From: CAJQQY01 sp964352225
Lineage (GTDB): Bacteria > Bacteroidota > Bacteroidia > Chitinophagales > Saprospiraceae
Direction: 5' to 3'
Length of the DNA stretch: 5,046 nucleotides
Assembly (NCBI GenBank): GCA_964352225.1
Contig: CAYGRM010000450.1
Span: forward strand, 1-5,046
The stretch's first letter is position 1; each line of letters starts with the position of its first letter. This document shows positions 1-4,972 of the stretch, one piece after another. The notes under the pieces were generated by a model. It made no database searches, was not told where the DNA came from, and saw only the letters and a program-made list of their open reading frames with translations. The position numbers and the translations under genes are program-made.

Positions 1-246
1 GTTACGGTATGAATTACATCCCCAATAGAGAGAATTCCCAATAGAGAGAATTGGGATGAATTTCCGCCGAAAATGAAAGTAAGATCAGAATAATAGCAAA
101 TTAGGTTACGGTATGAATTACATCCCCAATAGAGAGAATTCCCAATAGAGAGAATTGGGTTGAATTTTCGCCAAAAATGAAAGTAAGATCAGGATAATAA
201 CAAATTAGACTACGGTGCGAATTACATCCCCAATAGAGAGATTCCC
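1..246. repeat. 104-bp tandem repeat, two full copies and a truncated third
   Basis: Copy 1 is 1-104, copy 2 is 105-208, and a diverged partial copy 3 covers 209-246. Copies 1 and 2 differ at only a few positions. Each full unit contains a nested direct duplication of cccaatagagagaatt (21-36 and 37-52 in copy 1). It also contains an imperfect palindrome: AATT-CATCC-CAAT elements at 12-26 face ATTGGGATGAATT at 50-62, and a smaller CCCAAT/ATTGGG stem lies at 37-42/50-55. Copy 3 breaks off inside the second nested repeat. No open frame of note runs through it. The window starts at a repeat boundary, so more copies may lie to the left. Confidence 0.93.
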
Positions 247-270
247 TGCTGTTCAATACAACCACGATGC

Positions 271-296
271 TCGTTAACACTTAAAGTGTTACACGA
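271..296. repeat. Short perfect-arm hairpin
   Basis: TAACACTT at 275-282 and AAGTGTTA at 284-291 form an 8-bp inverted repeat around a single base. TCGT (271-274) and ACGA (293-296) extend it past one bulged base. No T-run follows, so it does not look like a terminator. It overlaps the left edge of the larger inverted repeat and may be part of the same insertion or mark its target. Confidence 0.6.
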
Positions 297-398
297 ATAT
301 AGATAGCGGATTCCATCCGTCAGTCTACAAGAGTATTAGCTTTTTATCTTTTTGTACTTGTAGGCTATCGGATGAAATCCGCTGCTATTGTTCGTGTA
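290..398. repeat. REPIN-like element: two REP hairpins in inverted orientation
   Basis: The left arm (290-331) and right arm (357-398) are reverse complements at 32 of 42 positions without gaps, around a 25-base spacer (332-356). Each arm holds its own mini-hairpin: CGGAT-tcc-ATCCG at 307-319 and CGGAT-gaa-ATCCG at 369-381. Read outward from the spacer, each arm starts CTTGTAG, putting a GTAG tetranucleotide on the 5' side of the hairpin. This is the known layout of REP sequences mobilised by RAYT (Y1, TnpA-REP) transposases, which usually act from elsewhere in the genome. No RAYT gene is in this window. The right edge meets the recombinase remnant directly. That it is a REPIN is an inference from structure. 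Confidence 0.7.
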
Positions 399-403
399 CC
401 AGC

Positions 404-837
404 AAGGTTGAAGATATTCGTTCCGATGATGGGTATATTTTTATAAAGGGAGCCAAAGGTAAAAAGGACAGAAGAACTATATTGTCAGAACATCTATCGA
501 TTTTATTGCGAGACTATTACAAAGTTGATAAGCCTTCCTATTGGTTACTTGAAGGACAATCTGGAGGTAAGTATAGTGCTTCGAGTGTCTAAAGGATATT
601 TAGAAAGGCGGTAAAAAGGCAAATATTAATCCATGGGCAACAGTACATTCGTTACGACACTCCTTCGCAACACATCTACTGCAGGAAGGTACTAATCTTA
701 GATATATTCAAAGCTTGTTGGGGCATTCTTCATCTAAGACAACAGAAATTTATACTCACTTATTGAAAGTTGATAATAGTATTGTAAAAAGCCCTTTGGA
801 TATAATGATAGAAAATAATAACTTAGTAAAGATATAA
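404..837 (+). pseudogene. Tyrosine recombinase, C-terminal remnant (Xer/integron-integrase type)
   Basis: The remnant reads K-V-E-D-I-R-S-D-D-G-Y-I-F-I-K-G-A-K-G-K-K-D, which includes the beta-hairpin lysine region, then HSLRHSFATHLL (646-681, HxxR motif) and LLGHSSSKTTEIYTH (715-759) with the conserved His and the nucleophilic Tyr at 751-753. The gene is dead in at least three ways. The N-terminal DNA-binding domain and first catalytic Arg are missing. TAA at 590-592 interrupts S-S-V-stop-R-I-F-R, where CAA (Gln) is the likely ancestor. One base is lost near 620-622, so the active-site part continues in another frame to TAA at 835-837. The spacing from KKD to HSLR is about 60 residues. As I recall IntI1, it has over 90 there because of its extra segment, so this is closer to a Xer/phage type. 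It runs in the same direction as the cassettes and ends 37 bases before the first cassette core. Confidence 0.88.
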
Positions 838-887
838 AGGATATATACGTAATAGGACTTGTGGATATACAAGTGTTCGACACAAGC
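838..887 (+). other. Candidate attI-like primary recombination site
   Basis: This junction joins the recombinase remnant to cassette 1. The core GTTCGACACAAGC (875-887) is the left end of cassette 1. The four downstream cores are all preceded by ACC, but this one is preceded by AGT. No attC-type second arm lies upstream. Instead a 6-bp hairpin (ACTTGT 857-862, ACAAGT 869-874, loop ggatat) abuts the core. In integrons the first cassette joins a structurally different site, attI, next to the integrase gene. The position and the distinct left half fit that, but function is inferred. Confidence 0.5.
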
Positions 888-897
888 AAAAGAAAAA

Positions 898-1560
898 ATG
901 AAAACAGCAACTAGATATTTAGCAGCGGTAATTCTAACAATAATTTTTGGATGCACAAATTCAAAAGAACTGAATCAAACAGTAACATCAATTGAAATTA
1001 ACAAAATGGAAAGTAATATCAACACCAATTTTACAGGTTCATTATCTCAATACGATATAACAAATCATGTAGAATTATTATTTAAAGACTTTTTCAATAA
1101 ACATGGAATTTCAAAGGCTCCAAATAACTACTATAAAAATAATTATTCTGAATTGTTCATAGGGGGATCTGACCACAGATATATTGATTTAGCATTTAGA
1201 AGATTAGGAGACGAAAAGTGGTATAATTTAAATTTTTACTTAGAAGTTAAGTTAGGGCCAAATGATGTTTCAAGTTGGGCAAAACATTCACATAAATACA
1301 CTTATTCTAATATAGATGAACTTGCAAACGCGTTCGTAAAATTCTATTCAAATATAGCAACAAATTACTTGAATGAACCTTTTGAAAATAATTTTTCTTG
1401 GAAAGAGAATTATGATAAATTACAAAGCGACTTAGATTTAAGACTTGAAATAATGAAACGTTATCCAGCAGAATCAGTCTTAAATAAAATGTACTTTGAC
1501 AGAAGCGTCAGAGAAGAATGGAGAGTACTGGCAAACGAAAAATTAGGCCTTAAAAATTAG
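898..1560 (+). CDS. Putative lipoprotein of unknown function (cassette 1)
   Basis: The product is 220 residues and I do not recognise the family. Residues 1-19 form a lipoprotein signal: a positive start (MKTATR), a hydrophobic stretch (YLAAVILTIIF) and lipobox I-F-G-C with the acylated Cys at 19. Phe at -2 is slightly unusual. The rest is hydrophilic, rich in Asn, Lys, Tyr and aromatic residues, with a probably helical, charged C-terminal third (W-K-E-N-Y-D-K-L onward). It is likely anchored to a membrane by lipid, with the folded domain in the periplasm or outside the cell. I chose ATG 898 rather than the in-frame TTG at 859 for two reasons: the signal peptide begins there, and 859 lies left of the cassette boundary at 875. 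The leader is 10 bases of nearly pure A, with no Shine-Dalgarno. It ends two bases before the attC site and has no partner gene in its cassette. Confidence 0.85.
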   Translation: MKTATRYLAAVILTIIFGCTNSKELNQTVTSIEINKMESNINTNFTGSLSQYDITNHVELLFKDFFNKHGISKAPNNYYKNNYSELFIGGSDHRYIDLAFRRLGDEKWYNLNFYLEVKLGPNDVSSWAKHSHKYTYSNIDELANAFVKFYSNIATNYLNEPFENNFSWKENYDKLQSDLDLRLEIMKRYPAESVLNKMYFDRSVREEWRVLANEKLGLKN

Positions 1561-1562
1561 AA

Positions 1563-1642
1563 GCCTGTGTCGAACAAAGTGTATGATGTTCATTGCCAGC
1601 AAAAGCTGGCAACGCCACATACACGAGACCGTTAGAGGCAAC
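1563..1642 (+). other. attC-like site 1 (between cassettes 1 and 2)
   Basis: R'' is GCCTGTGTCGAAC (1563-1575) and R' begins at GTTAGAGGC (1631-1639), preceded by ACC. L'' GTGTATG (1579-1585) pairs with L' CATACAC (1618-1624). The stem continues TG/CA after one unpaired A (1586). The tip is a perfect 8-bp hairpin, TTGCCAGC/GCTGGCAA (1593-1600/1605-1612), with an AAAA loop. R'' matches the start of cassette 1 (12 of 13) far better than the R' of its own site. Confidence 0.75.
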
Positions 1643-1665
1643 TTAAAAACTCAACAAAGTAAAAA

Positions 1666-2439
1666 ATGAAGAATTTTAAACTATTATTTCTCTTAATAAT
1701 ATTTTTTGGAGGATGTTCCAATAAAGATGACGTAAGTCCTAATCTGGAAGAAGAATATCACTTAAAAATCCTTTATGGTACAATAGAAAACTATACAGGA
1801 AATGATGGACAATGGTTAAATATTTATCAGGCTGCATCTGACAAGCCTACTCCAGTCTATATATGGGCTCATGGTAATGGTCATACATATATGGATGCGC
1901 ATGAAAAATATGAACCATTTATTACCACTTTACTAGAAAATGGGATTTCTGTCATCAGTTGGGAATCCATAAAACAAATGGGTGAATCTAATATTTTGGA
2001 TATTTTAGATGATGCTGACTTAATGTTTCAATGGGTACAAGACAATGCACAAACATATAATCTAGATATGTCAAAGGTTATCATTGGAGGTCATTCACGA
2101 GGAACCATTGCAAGCTGGAGATTGGCACATAGCGAGGATTCTGGTATTAAAGGAATCTATCATGGGGATGCAGCAGGCAATCTAGATGATGTAAATGATT
2201 TTGCTGGTAATTTAGTAACTATTAATTCCCCACCTATAAGAATGTCTTATACCCAGAATAAAATCACCAATGATGGACAGCATGACCCCAACGAAGGACA
2301 AAAAATAATAGATATTTATAGAAATAAAGGCTTCAGCGTAGAAGATTCCAAATTACTTGAAAACCAAGGTTATCCATCTATGCAAGAACTTGGGTTCTAC
2401 TCTGATTTACTACCATTTTGTTTGTATGTTCTAGATTAA
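1666..2439 (+). CDS. Alpha/beta-hydrolase-fold lipoprotein, possibly non-catalytic (cassette 2)
   Basis: The product is 257 residues. Residues 1-17 are a lipoprotein signal ending F-G-G-C (Cys17), followed by S-N-K-D-D. Acidic residues after Lys in this position resemble the surface-export signal described for Bacteroidota lipoproteins, so the protein may face outward. The hydrolase features are an oxyanion-type A-H-G-N-G (68-72), the nucleophile elbow G-G-H-S-R-G (141-146, Ser144), and an acid-loop-like D-P-N-E-G-Q-K-I-I-D-I-Y (Asp207) in the usual place. The expected catalytic His near the C-terminus is absent: the last His is 206, leaving 51 residues without one, and G-F-Y-S-D-L (243-248) occupies the likely position. 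It is an esterase/peptidase-like fold with unknown substrate and may be inactive or use an altered triad. ATG 1666 follows an A-rich leader 26 bases after the cassette core. Confidence 0.85.
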   Translation: MKNFKLLFLLIIFFGGCSNKDDVSPNLEEEYHLKILYGTIENYTGNDGQWLNIYQAASDKPTPVYIWAHGNGHTYMDAHEKYEPFITTLLENGISVISWESIKQMGESNILDILDDADLMFQWVQDNAQTYNLDMSKVIIGGHSRGTIASWRLAHSEDSGIKGIYHGDAAGNLDDVNDFAGNLVTINSPPIRMSYTQNKITNDGQHDPNEGQKIIDIYRNKGFSVEDSKLLENQGYPSMQELGFYSDLLPFCLYVLD

Positions 2440-2445
2440 ATAAAA

Positions 2446-2507
2446 GCAGCTAACAACGGGTATAGGCATACCTGCGGGATACGCACCATACCCAAACCGT
2501 TGTAAAC
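2446..2507 (+). other. attC-like site 2 (between cassettes 2 and 3)
   Basis: This is a compact site of about 62 bases. R'' is GCAGCTAAC (2446-2454) and R' is GTTGTAAAC (2499-2507), preceded by ACC. L'' GGGTAT (2458-2463) plus GG (2465-2466) pairs with L' CCATACCC (2486-2493), leaving A2464 unpaired. A single unpaired base in L'' is characteristic of integron attC sites. The R'' core matches the start of cassette 2 at 7 of 9 positions, the weakest of the five cassettes. Confidence 0.72.
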
Positions 2508-2520
2508 AATTAAAAAAAAT

Positions 2521-3429
2521 ATGAATCGAACAGCATTAGCATTTGTCGCATTGCTTCTTCCGTTAATCGGGATTTGTCAGCAAACCGAAAGAGATTCAAT
2601 TAGACTGTTCTATTTAGGAGGTCAGTCTAACATGGATGGATTCGGTAAGAATGCAGAATTACCAGATTCAATCACATCTGGTCTTAACAATGTATGGATT
2701 TTTCATGGTAACCCTGCCCCTGATGAAGATGAGGATGGTGGGTTAGGCAAATGGGCTAAATTAACGCCAGGTCATGGCTGGGAATTTTCGTCTGATGGTA
2801 AACAAAATAAGTTGTCCGACTATTTCGGATTAGAACTTTCTTTTGCAAAAAAACTACAGCAATATTATCCAAACGAGAAAATTGCCATAATCAAATATTC
2901 TAGAGGTGGAATATCCATTGATAGTTTAGCTGCAGGAAGATATGGTTCATTGGAGCCAGATTATAGAGGTAAAAACGGAATCAATCAATATGACCATTTT
3001 TTAAGAACAGTTCGTTTGGCATTTGATGACAATGACATTGATAATGATGGTGTTGAGGATTATTTGATTCCATCAGGTATAATATGGATGCAAGGGGAAA
3101 GCGATGCATATAGGGAAGAGATTGCCCATCGTTATTTTGATAATTTAAAACGCTTAATGGATCTAATACGTGCAGCTCTACATCAAGACGATTTACCTGT
3201 AGTTATTGGTAAAATATCCGACTCAGGTAATAATAAGGCAGGAAAAGTATACAAGTATGGAGAATTAGTTCAGTATGCACAGGAAAAATATGCACGAACA
3301 GACCAAAGTGCTACGATTGTGAGAAGTACACAACACTACAATTACTACGATTCATGGCATTACGATAGTAGCGGATACATAGATTTAGGAGAAAAATTTG
3401 CAGAAGCGATTTATATTTTGAACAAGTAA
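2521..3429 (+). CDS. Secreted SGNH/SASA-type carbohydrate esterase, CE6-like (cassette 3)
   Basis: The product is 302 residues, predicted to remove acetyl groups from polysaccharide or sialic-acid-like sugars (the family includes acetylxylan and sialate O-acetylesterases). Residues 1-20 are a Sec signal peptide, probably cut near G-I-C-Q-Q. The block order is typical of the family: L-G-G-Q-S-N-M (32-38, nucleophile Ser36), Y-S-R-G-G (126-130), I-W-M-Q-G-E-S-D-A (188-196), and D-S-W-H (277-280) giving the catalytic Asp/His pair. All key residues are present, so it is probably active in the periplasm or outside the cell. Residues 170-180 (D-N-D-I-D-N-D-G-V-E-D) form an EF-hand/thrombospondin-3-like Asp loop that may bind calcium. 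ATG lies 13 bases after the cassette core with only A/T between, and it is alone in its cassette. The exact substrate cannot be read from sequence. Confidence 0.9.
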   Translation: MNRTALAFVALLLPLIGICQQTERDSIRLFYLGGQSNMDGFGKNAELPDSITSGLNNVWIFHGNPAPDEDEDGGLGKWAKLTPGHGWEFSSDGKQNKLSDYFGLELSFAKKLQQYYPNEKIAIIKYSRGGISIDSLAAGRYGSLEPDYRGKNGINQYDHFLRTVRLAFDDNDIDNDGVEDYLIPSGIIWMQGESDAYREEIAHRYFDNLKRLMDLIRAALHQDDLPVVIGKISDSGNNKAGKVYKYGELVQYAQEKYARTDQSATIVRSTQHYNYYDSWHYDSSGYIDLGEKFAEAIYILNK

Positions 3430-3434
3430 TAACT

Positions 3435-3506
3435 GGTTACAACAATGTATAAGCGATAATTGCTTCCTACTGTCAGAAACTACGATTATACCAACCGTTA
3501 TGCGGC
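3435..3506 (+). other. attC-like site 3 (between cassettes 3 and 4)
   Basis: R'' is GGTTACAAC (3435-3443), matching the start of cassette 3 at 8 of 9 positions. R' is GTTATGCGGC (3497-3506), preceded by ACC. L'' GTATAA (3447-3452) pairs with L' TTATAC (3486-3491), and CG/CG continues the stem past a mismatch (3454-3455/3483-3484). An in-frame TTG at 3460 inside this site would extend gene 4 to the left but would cross the recombination point. Confidence 0.7.
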
Positions 3507-3528
3507 ATTTAAAAAAGACATTGTAAAA

Positions 3529-4170
3529 ATGAAAATTAGACCTGAAGAATTAACAGAAAATGGTTATGTAATGCTAGACAAGTTAGAACATAAAGAACTT
3601 GTTCCCTTCGTTAGAACATATATGAGAAAACGAACAAAATATTCAGTATTTTATTACATAAGCAACTTCCTTGTTTTTGGACTTGTAGGATACTTTTTTG
3701 TTAAAGGTTACAGCTTAGCAGATTATAGTATCGGTAGCCGTTTTACATATTTTTCATATGGCCTTGCAATTGCATTAGCTTTGCTTCCATTGCACGAATA
3801 CATACACGTATTAGCATACAAATCGCAAGGTGCGACAAATACTTCGTATGACGCTAATCTGAAAAAATTCTACTTTATGGCATTGGCAGACAAGTTTGTT
3901 GCGAATAAGAAAGAATTTGAAGTAGTTGCATTAGCCCCATTTGTGGTTATCACAACTATCCTGACAATTTTGCTATTTCTTGCAAATACAAATTGGACTT
4001 TGACAGTTTCAAGTATTTTGTTTGCACATACTGCAATGTGTTCAGGTGACTTTGGACTGCTTAGTTACTTTGAATTTAATAAAATGAAGCAGACAGTAAC
4101 CTATGATGATGTTGAAAATAAGATTTCATACTTCTATGGGCGAATTGACGAAAGAAAAACGACCGCATAA
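3529..4170 (+). CDS. DUF3267-like membrane protein with HEXXH, putative zinc metalloprotease (cassette 4)
   Basis: The product is 213 residues. About 39 cytoplasmic-looking N-terminal residues (P-E-E-L-T-E-N-G-Y) are followed by hydrophobic segments at roughly 40-58, 74-88, 131-152 and 158-170. H-E-Y-I-H (89-93) at the end of the second helix is a zinc-binding HEXXH motif. Ala-Pro in the third segment (V-A-L-A-P-F) and C-S-G-D (171-174) in the fourth match what I recall of DUF3267, where the GD region may give a further ligand. It would be an integral membrane protease or a protein of that fold, with unknown substrate. I chose ATG 3529, not TTG 3460, because the cassette begins at 3497. Stop codon 4168-4170 lies inside the R'' core of the next attC, so site and gene share bases. 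The family call is by motif memory; the metal site itself is visible. Confidence 0.82.
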   Translation: MKIRPEELTENGYVMLDKLEHKELVPFVRTYMRKRTKYSVFYYISNFLVFGLVGYFFVKGYSLADYSIGSRFTYFSYGLAIALALLPLHEYIHVLAYKSQGATNTSYDANLKKFYFMALADKFVANKKEFEVVALAPFVVITTILTILLFLANTNWTLTVSSILFAHTAMCSGDFGLLSYFEFNKMKQTVTYDDVENKISYFYGRIDERKTTA

Positions 4171-4305
4171 CATCCACCTATACGCAAGCAGGGGTTTCGT
4201 GCTTCATAAGGCAGGAAATTGCTAAATTTAAAGTTCAGTTCTTCGTAGGAAGTTTAGTGGTTAAAATCCCTGCCTGCGTATAGCTGAGAACCGTTAGGCA
4301 CAAGC
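4162..4305 (+). other. attC-like site 4, long form (between cassettes 4 and 5)
   Basis: R'' ACCGCATAAC (4162-4171) matches the start of cassette 4 at 9 of 10. R' is GTTAGGCACAAGC (4293-4305), preceded by ACC. The stem is the longest of the set. CTATACGCA (4178-4186) pairs with TGCGTATAG (4275-4283). After one A-C mismatch, GCAGGG (4188-4193) pairs with CCCTGC (4268-4273), and a G-T pair and TTT/AAA follow. A 66-base AT-rich loop (4198-4263) closes it, with no open reading frame of note. The total length of about 140 bases is within the range known for attC sites. Confidence 0.8.
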
Positions 4306-4427
4306 AGAAAGAAAAAAAGAGAGATTAAAATAAGTCGCTTCTAAAAAAAATCAGTTTTCAACTTAAAATAAAAAAAATCTAATCGTTCATAAAAAGATAA
4401 AGTTCACTCAAAGAAAGACAACAAAAA
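4306..4427 (+). other. Long A-rich leader of cassette 5
   Basis: This is 122 bases of mostly A and T between the cassette core and the start codon, against 10-26 bases in the other four cassettes. It is long enough to carry its own promoter. I found no convincing match to the Bacteroidota TTTG / TAnnTTTG promoter pattern, so none is called. Confidence 0.4.
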
Positions 4428-4964
4428 ATGACTAAAAATGCTCAATCAGAATTAAGAAGACATTTAGATAAAGACGAAGTCTTACTTTGGTCGGGCACTC
4501 CAAAAATCGGAATTGTTTTTAGAAAATCAGATATTCTAATAATCCCTTTTAGTTTACTTTGGTGTGGATTCGCAATTTTTTGGATGTCAACTGTAATTAC
4601 ATCAGGTGCTCCAATTTTCTTTATATTATGGGGAATTCCTTTTGTCATTGCAGGGTTAATGTTTGTTTTCGGAAGATTTATAATTGATGCCAAACAAAGA
4701 CAAAATACATATTACGGATTAACAGAAAATAGAATCCTTATCAAATCAGGAATTTTTACAAAGAACATAAAGTCTGTAAATATCAGAACAATATCAGATA
4801 TTGAATTAAGTGAAAAAGATGACGGGACTGGAACAATTTCTATAGGTCCTAAAAACTCATTTAGCAATTGGGGAGGCGAAATGAATTCTTCTACTCAATT
4901 AGAACTGATAAAAAATGCAAAGTATGTTTACAGTCAGATAATTGAAATTCAAAATTCAAAATAA
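4428..4964 (+). CDS. Membrane protein with bacterial PH domain (bPH/DUF304-like), cassette 5
   Basis: The product is 178 residues. The N-terminus (1-33) contains E-V-L-L-W-S-G-T-P, a lead-in often seen before this domain. Two transmembrane helices follow at about 36-57 and 62-82, and then a cytoplasmic C-terminal domain. R-Q-N-T-Y-Y-G-L-T-E-N-R-I-L-I-K-S-G (91-108) is the signature first hairpin of bacterial PH domains, followed by I-R-T-I-S-D-I-E-L (119-127) and the D-G-T-G-T-I-S-I-G strand (132-140). These domains are structural and interaction modules, and the role here is unknown. The whole domain appears to be present. ATG 4428 has an A-rich leader (acaaaaa), and no other in-frame start in the cassette is better. 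It is alone in its cassette, ending 8 bases before the next R'' core. Confidence 0.87.
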   Translation: MTKNAQSELRRHLDKDEVLLWSGTPKIGIVFRKSDILIIPFSLLWCGFAIFWMSTVITSGAPIFFILWGIPFVIAGLMFVFGRFIIDAKQRQNTYYGLTENRILIKSGIFTKNIKSVNIRTISDIELSEKDDGTGTISIGPKNSFSNWGGEMNSSTQLELIKNAKYVYSQIIEIQNSK

Positions 4965-4972
4965 AAAATAAA

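Larger units (their letters stand above)
247..403. other. Non-coding stretch upstream of the recombinase remnant
   Basis: No gene is visible between the tandem repeats and the recombinase remnant. The stretch holds a short hairpin at 271-296 and the REPIN-like inverted repeat at 290-398, both listed separately. I translated 247-290 in the forward frames looking for the missing first half of the recombinase and found nothing resembling it. Confidence 0.7.

Noticed and set aside
1..246. CRISPR array
   Set aside because: The repeats are head to tail with no unique spacers, the unit is 104 bases, and no cas gene is visible.
859..897. Upstream TTG start for gene 1
   Set aside because: It would place 13 residues before a clean lipoprotein signal and cross the cassette core at 875.
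756..956. Open frame of 66 codons on the minus strand
   Set aside because: It lies opposite the recombinase active-site tail, the attI candidate and the start of gene 1. It has low-complexity hydrophobic content and no recognisable motif.
2439..2521. Genes 1-5 as a classical operon
   Set aside because: They share orientation but are separated by recombination sites and have unrelated functions, so read-through is possible but not evidence of a pathway.
3460..3528. Upstream TTG start for gene 4
   Set aside because: It would begin inside attC-like site 3, in the neighbouring cassette, left of the recombination point at 3497. ATG 3529 has an A-rich leader.
1563..4305. Intergenic palindromes as simple terminators
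   Set aside because: They lack T-runs after the stems, share the ACCGTT edge, and their outer cores pair within cassettes rather than within sites. They may still affect transcript ends.
4442..4693. Open frame of 83 codons on the minus strand
   Set aside because: It lies wholly opposite the membrane part of the PH-domain gene, which has clear family features, so it is a shadow.
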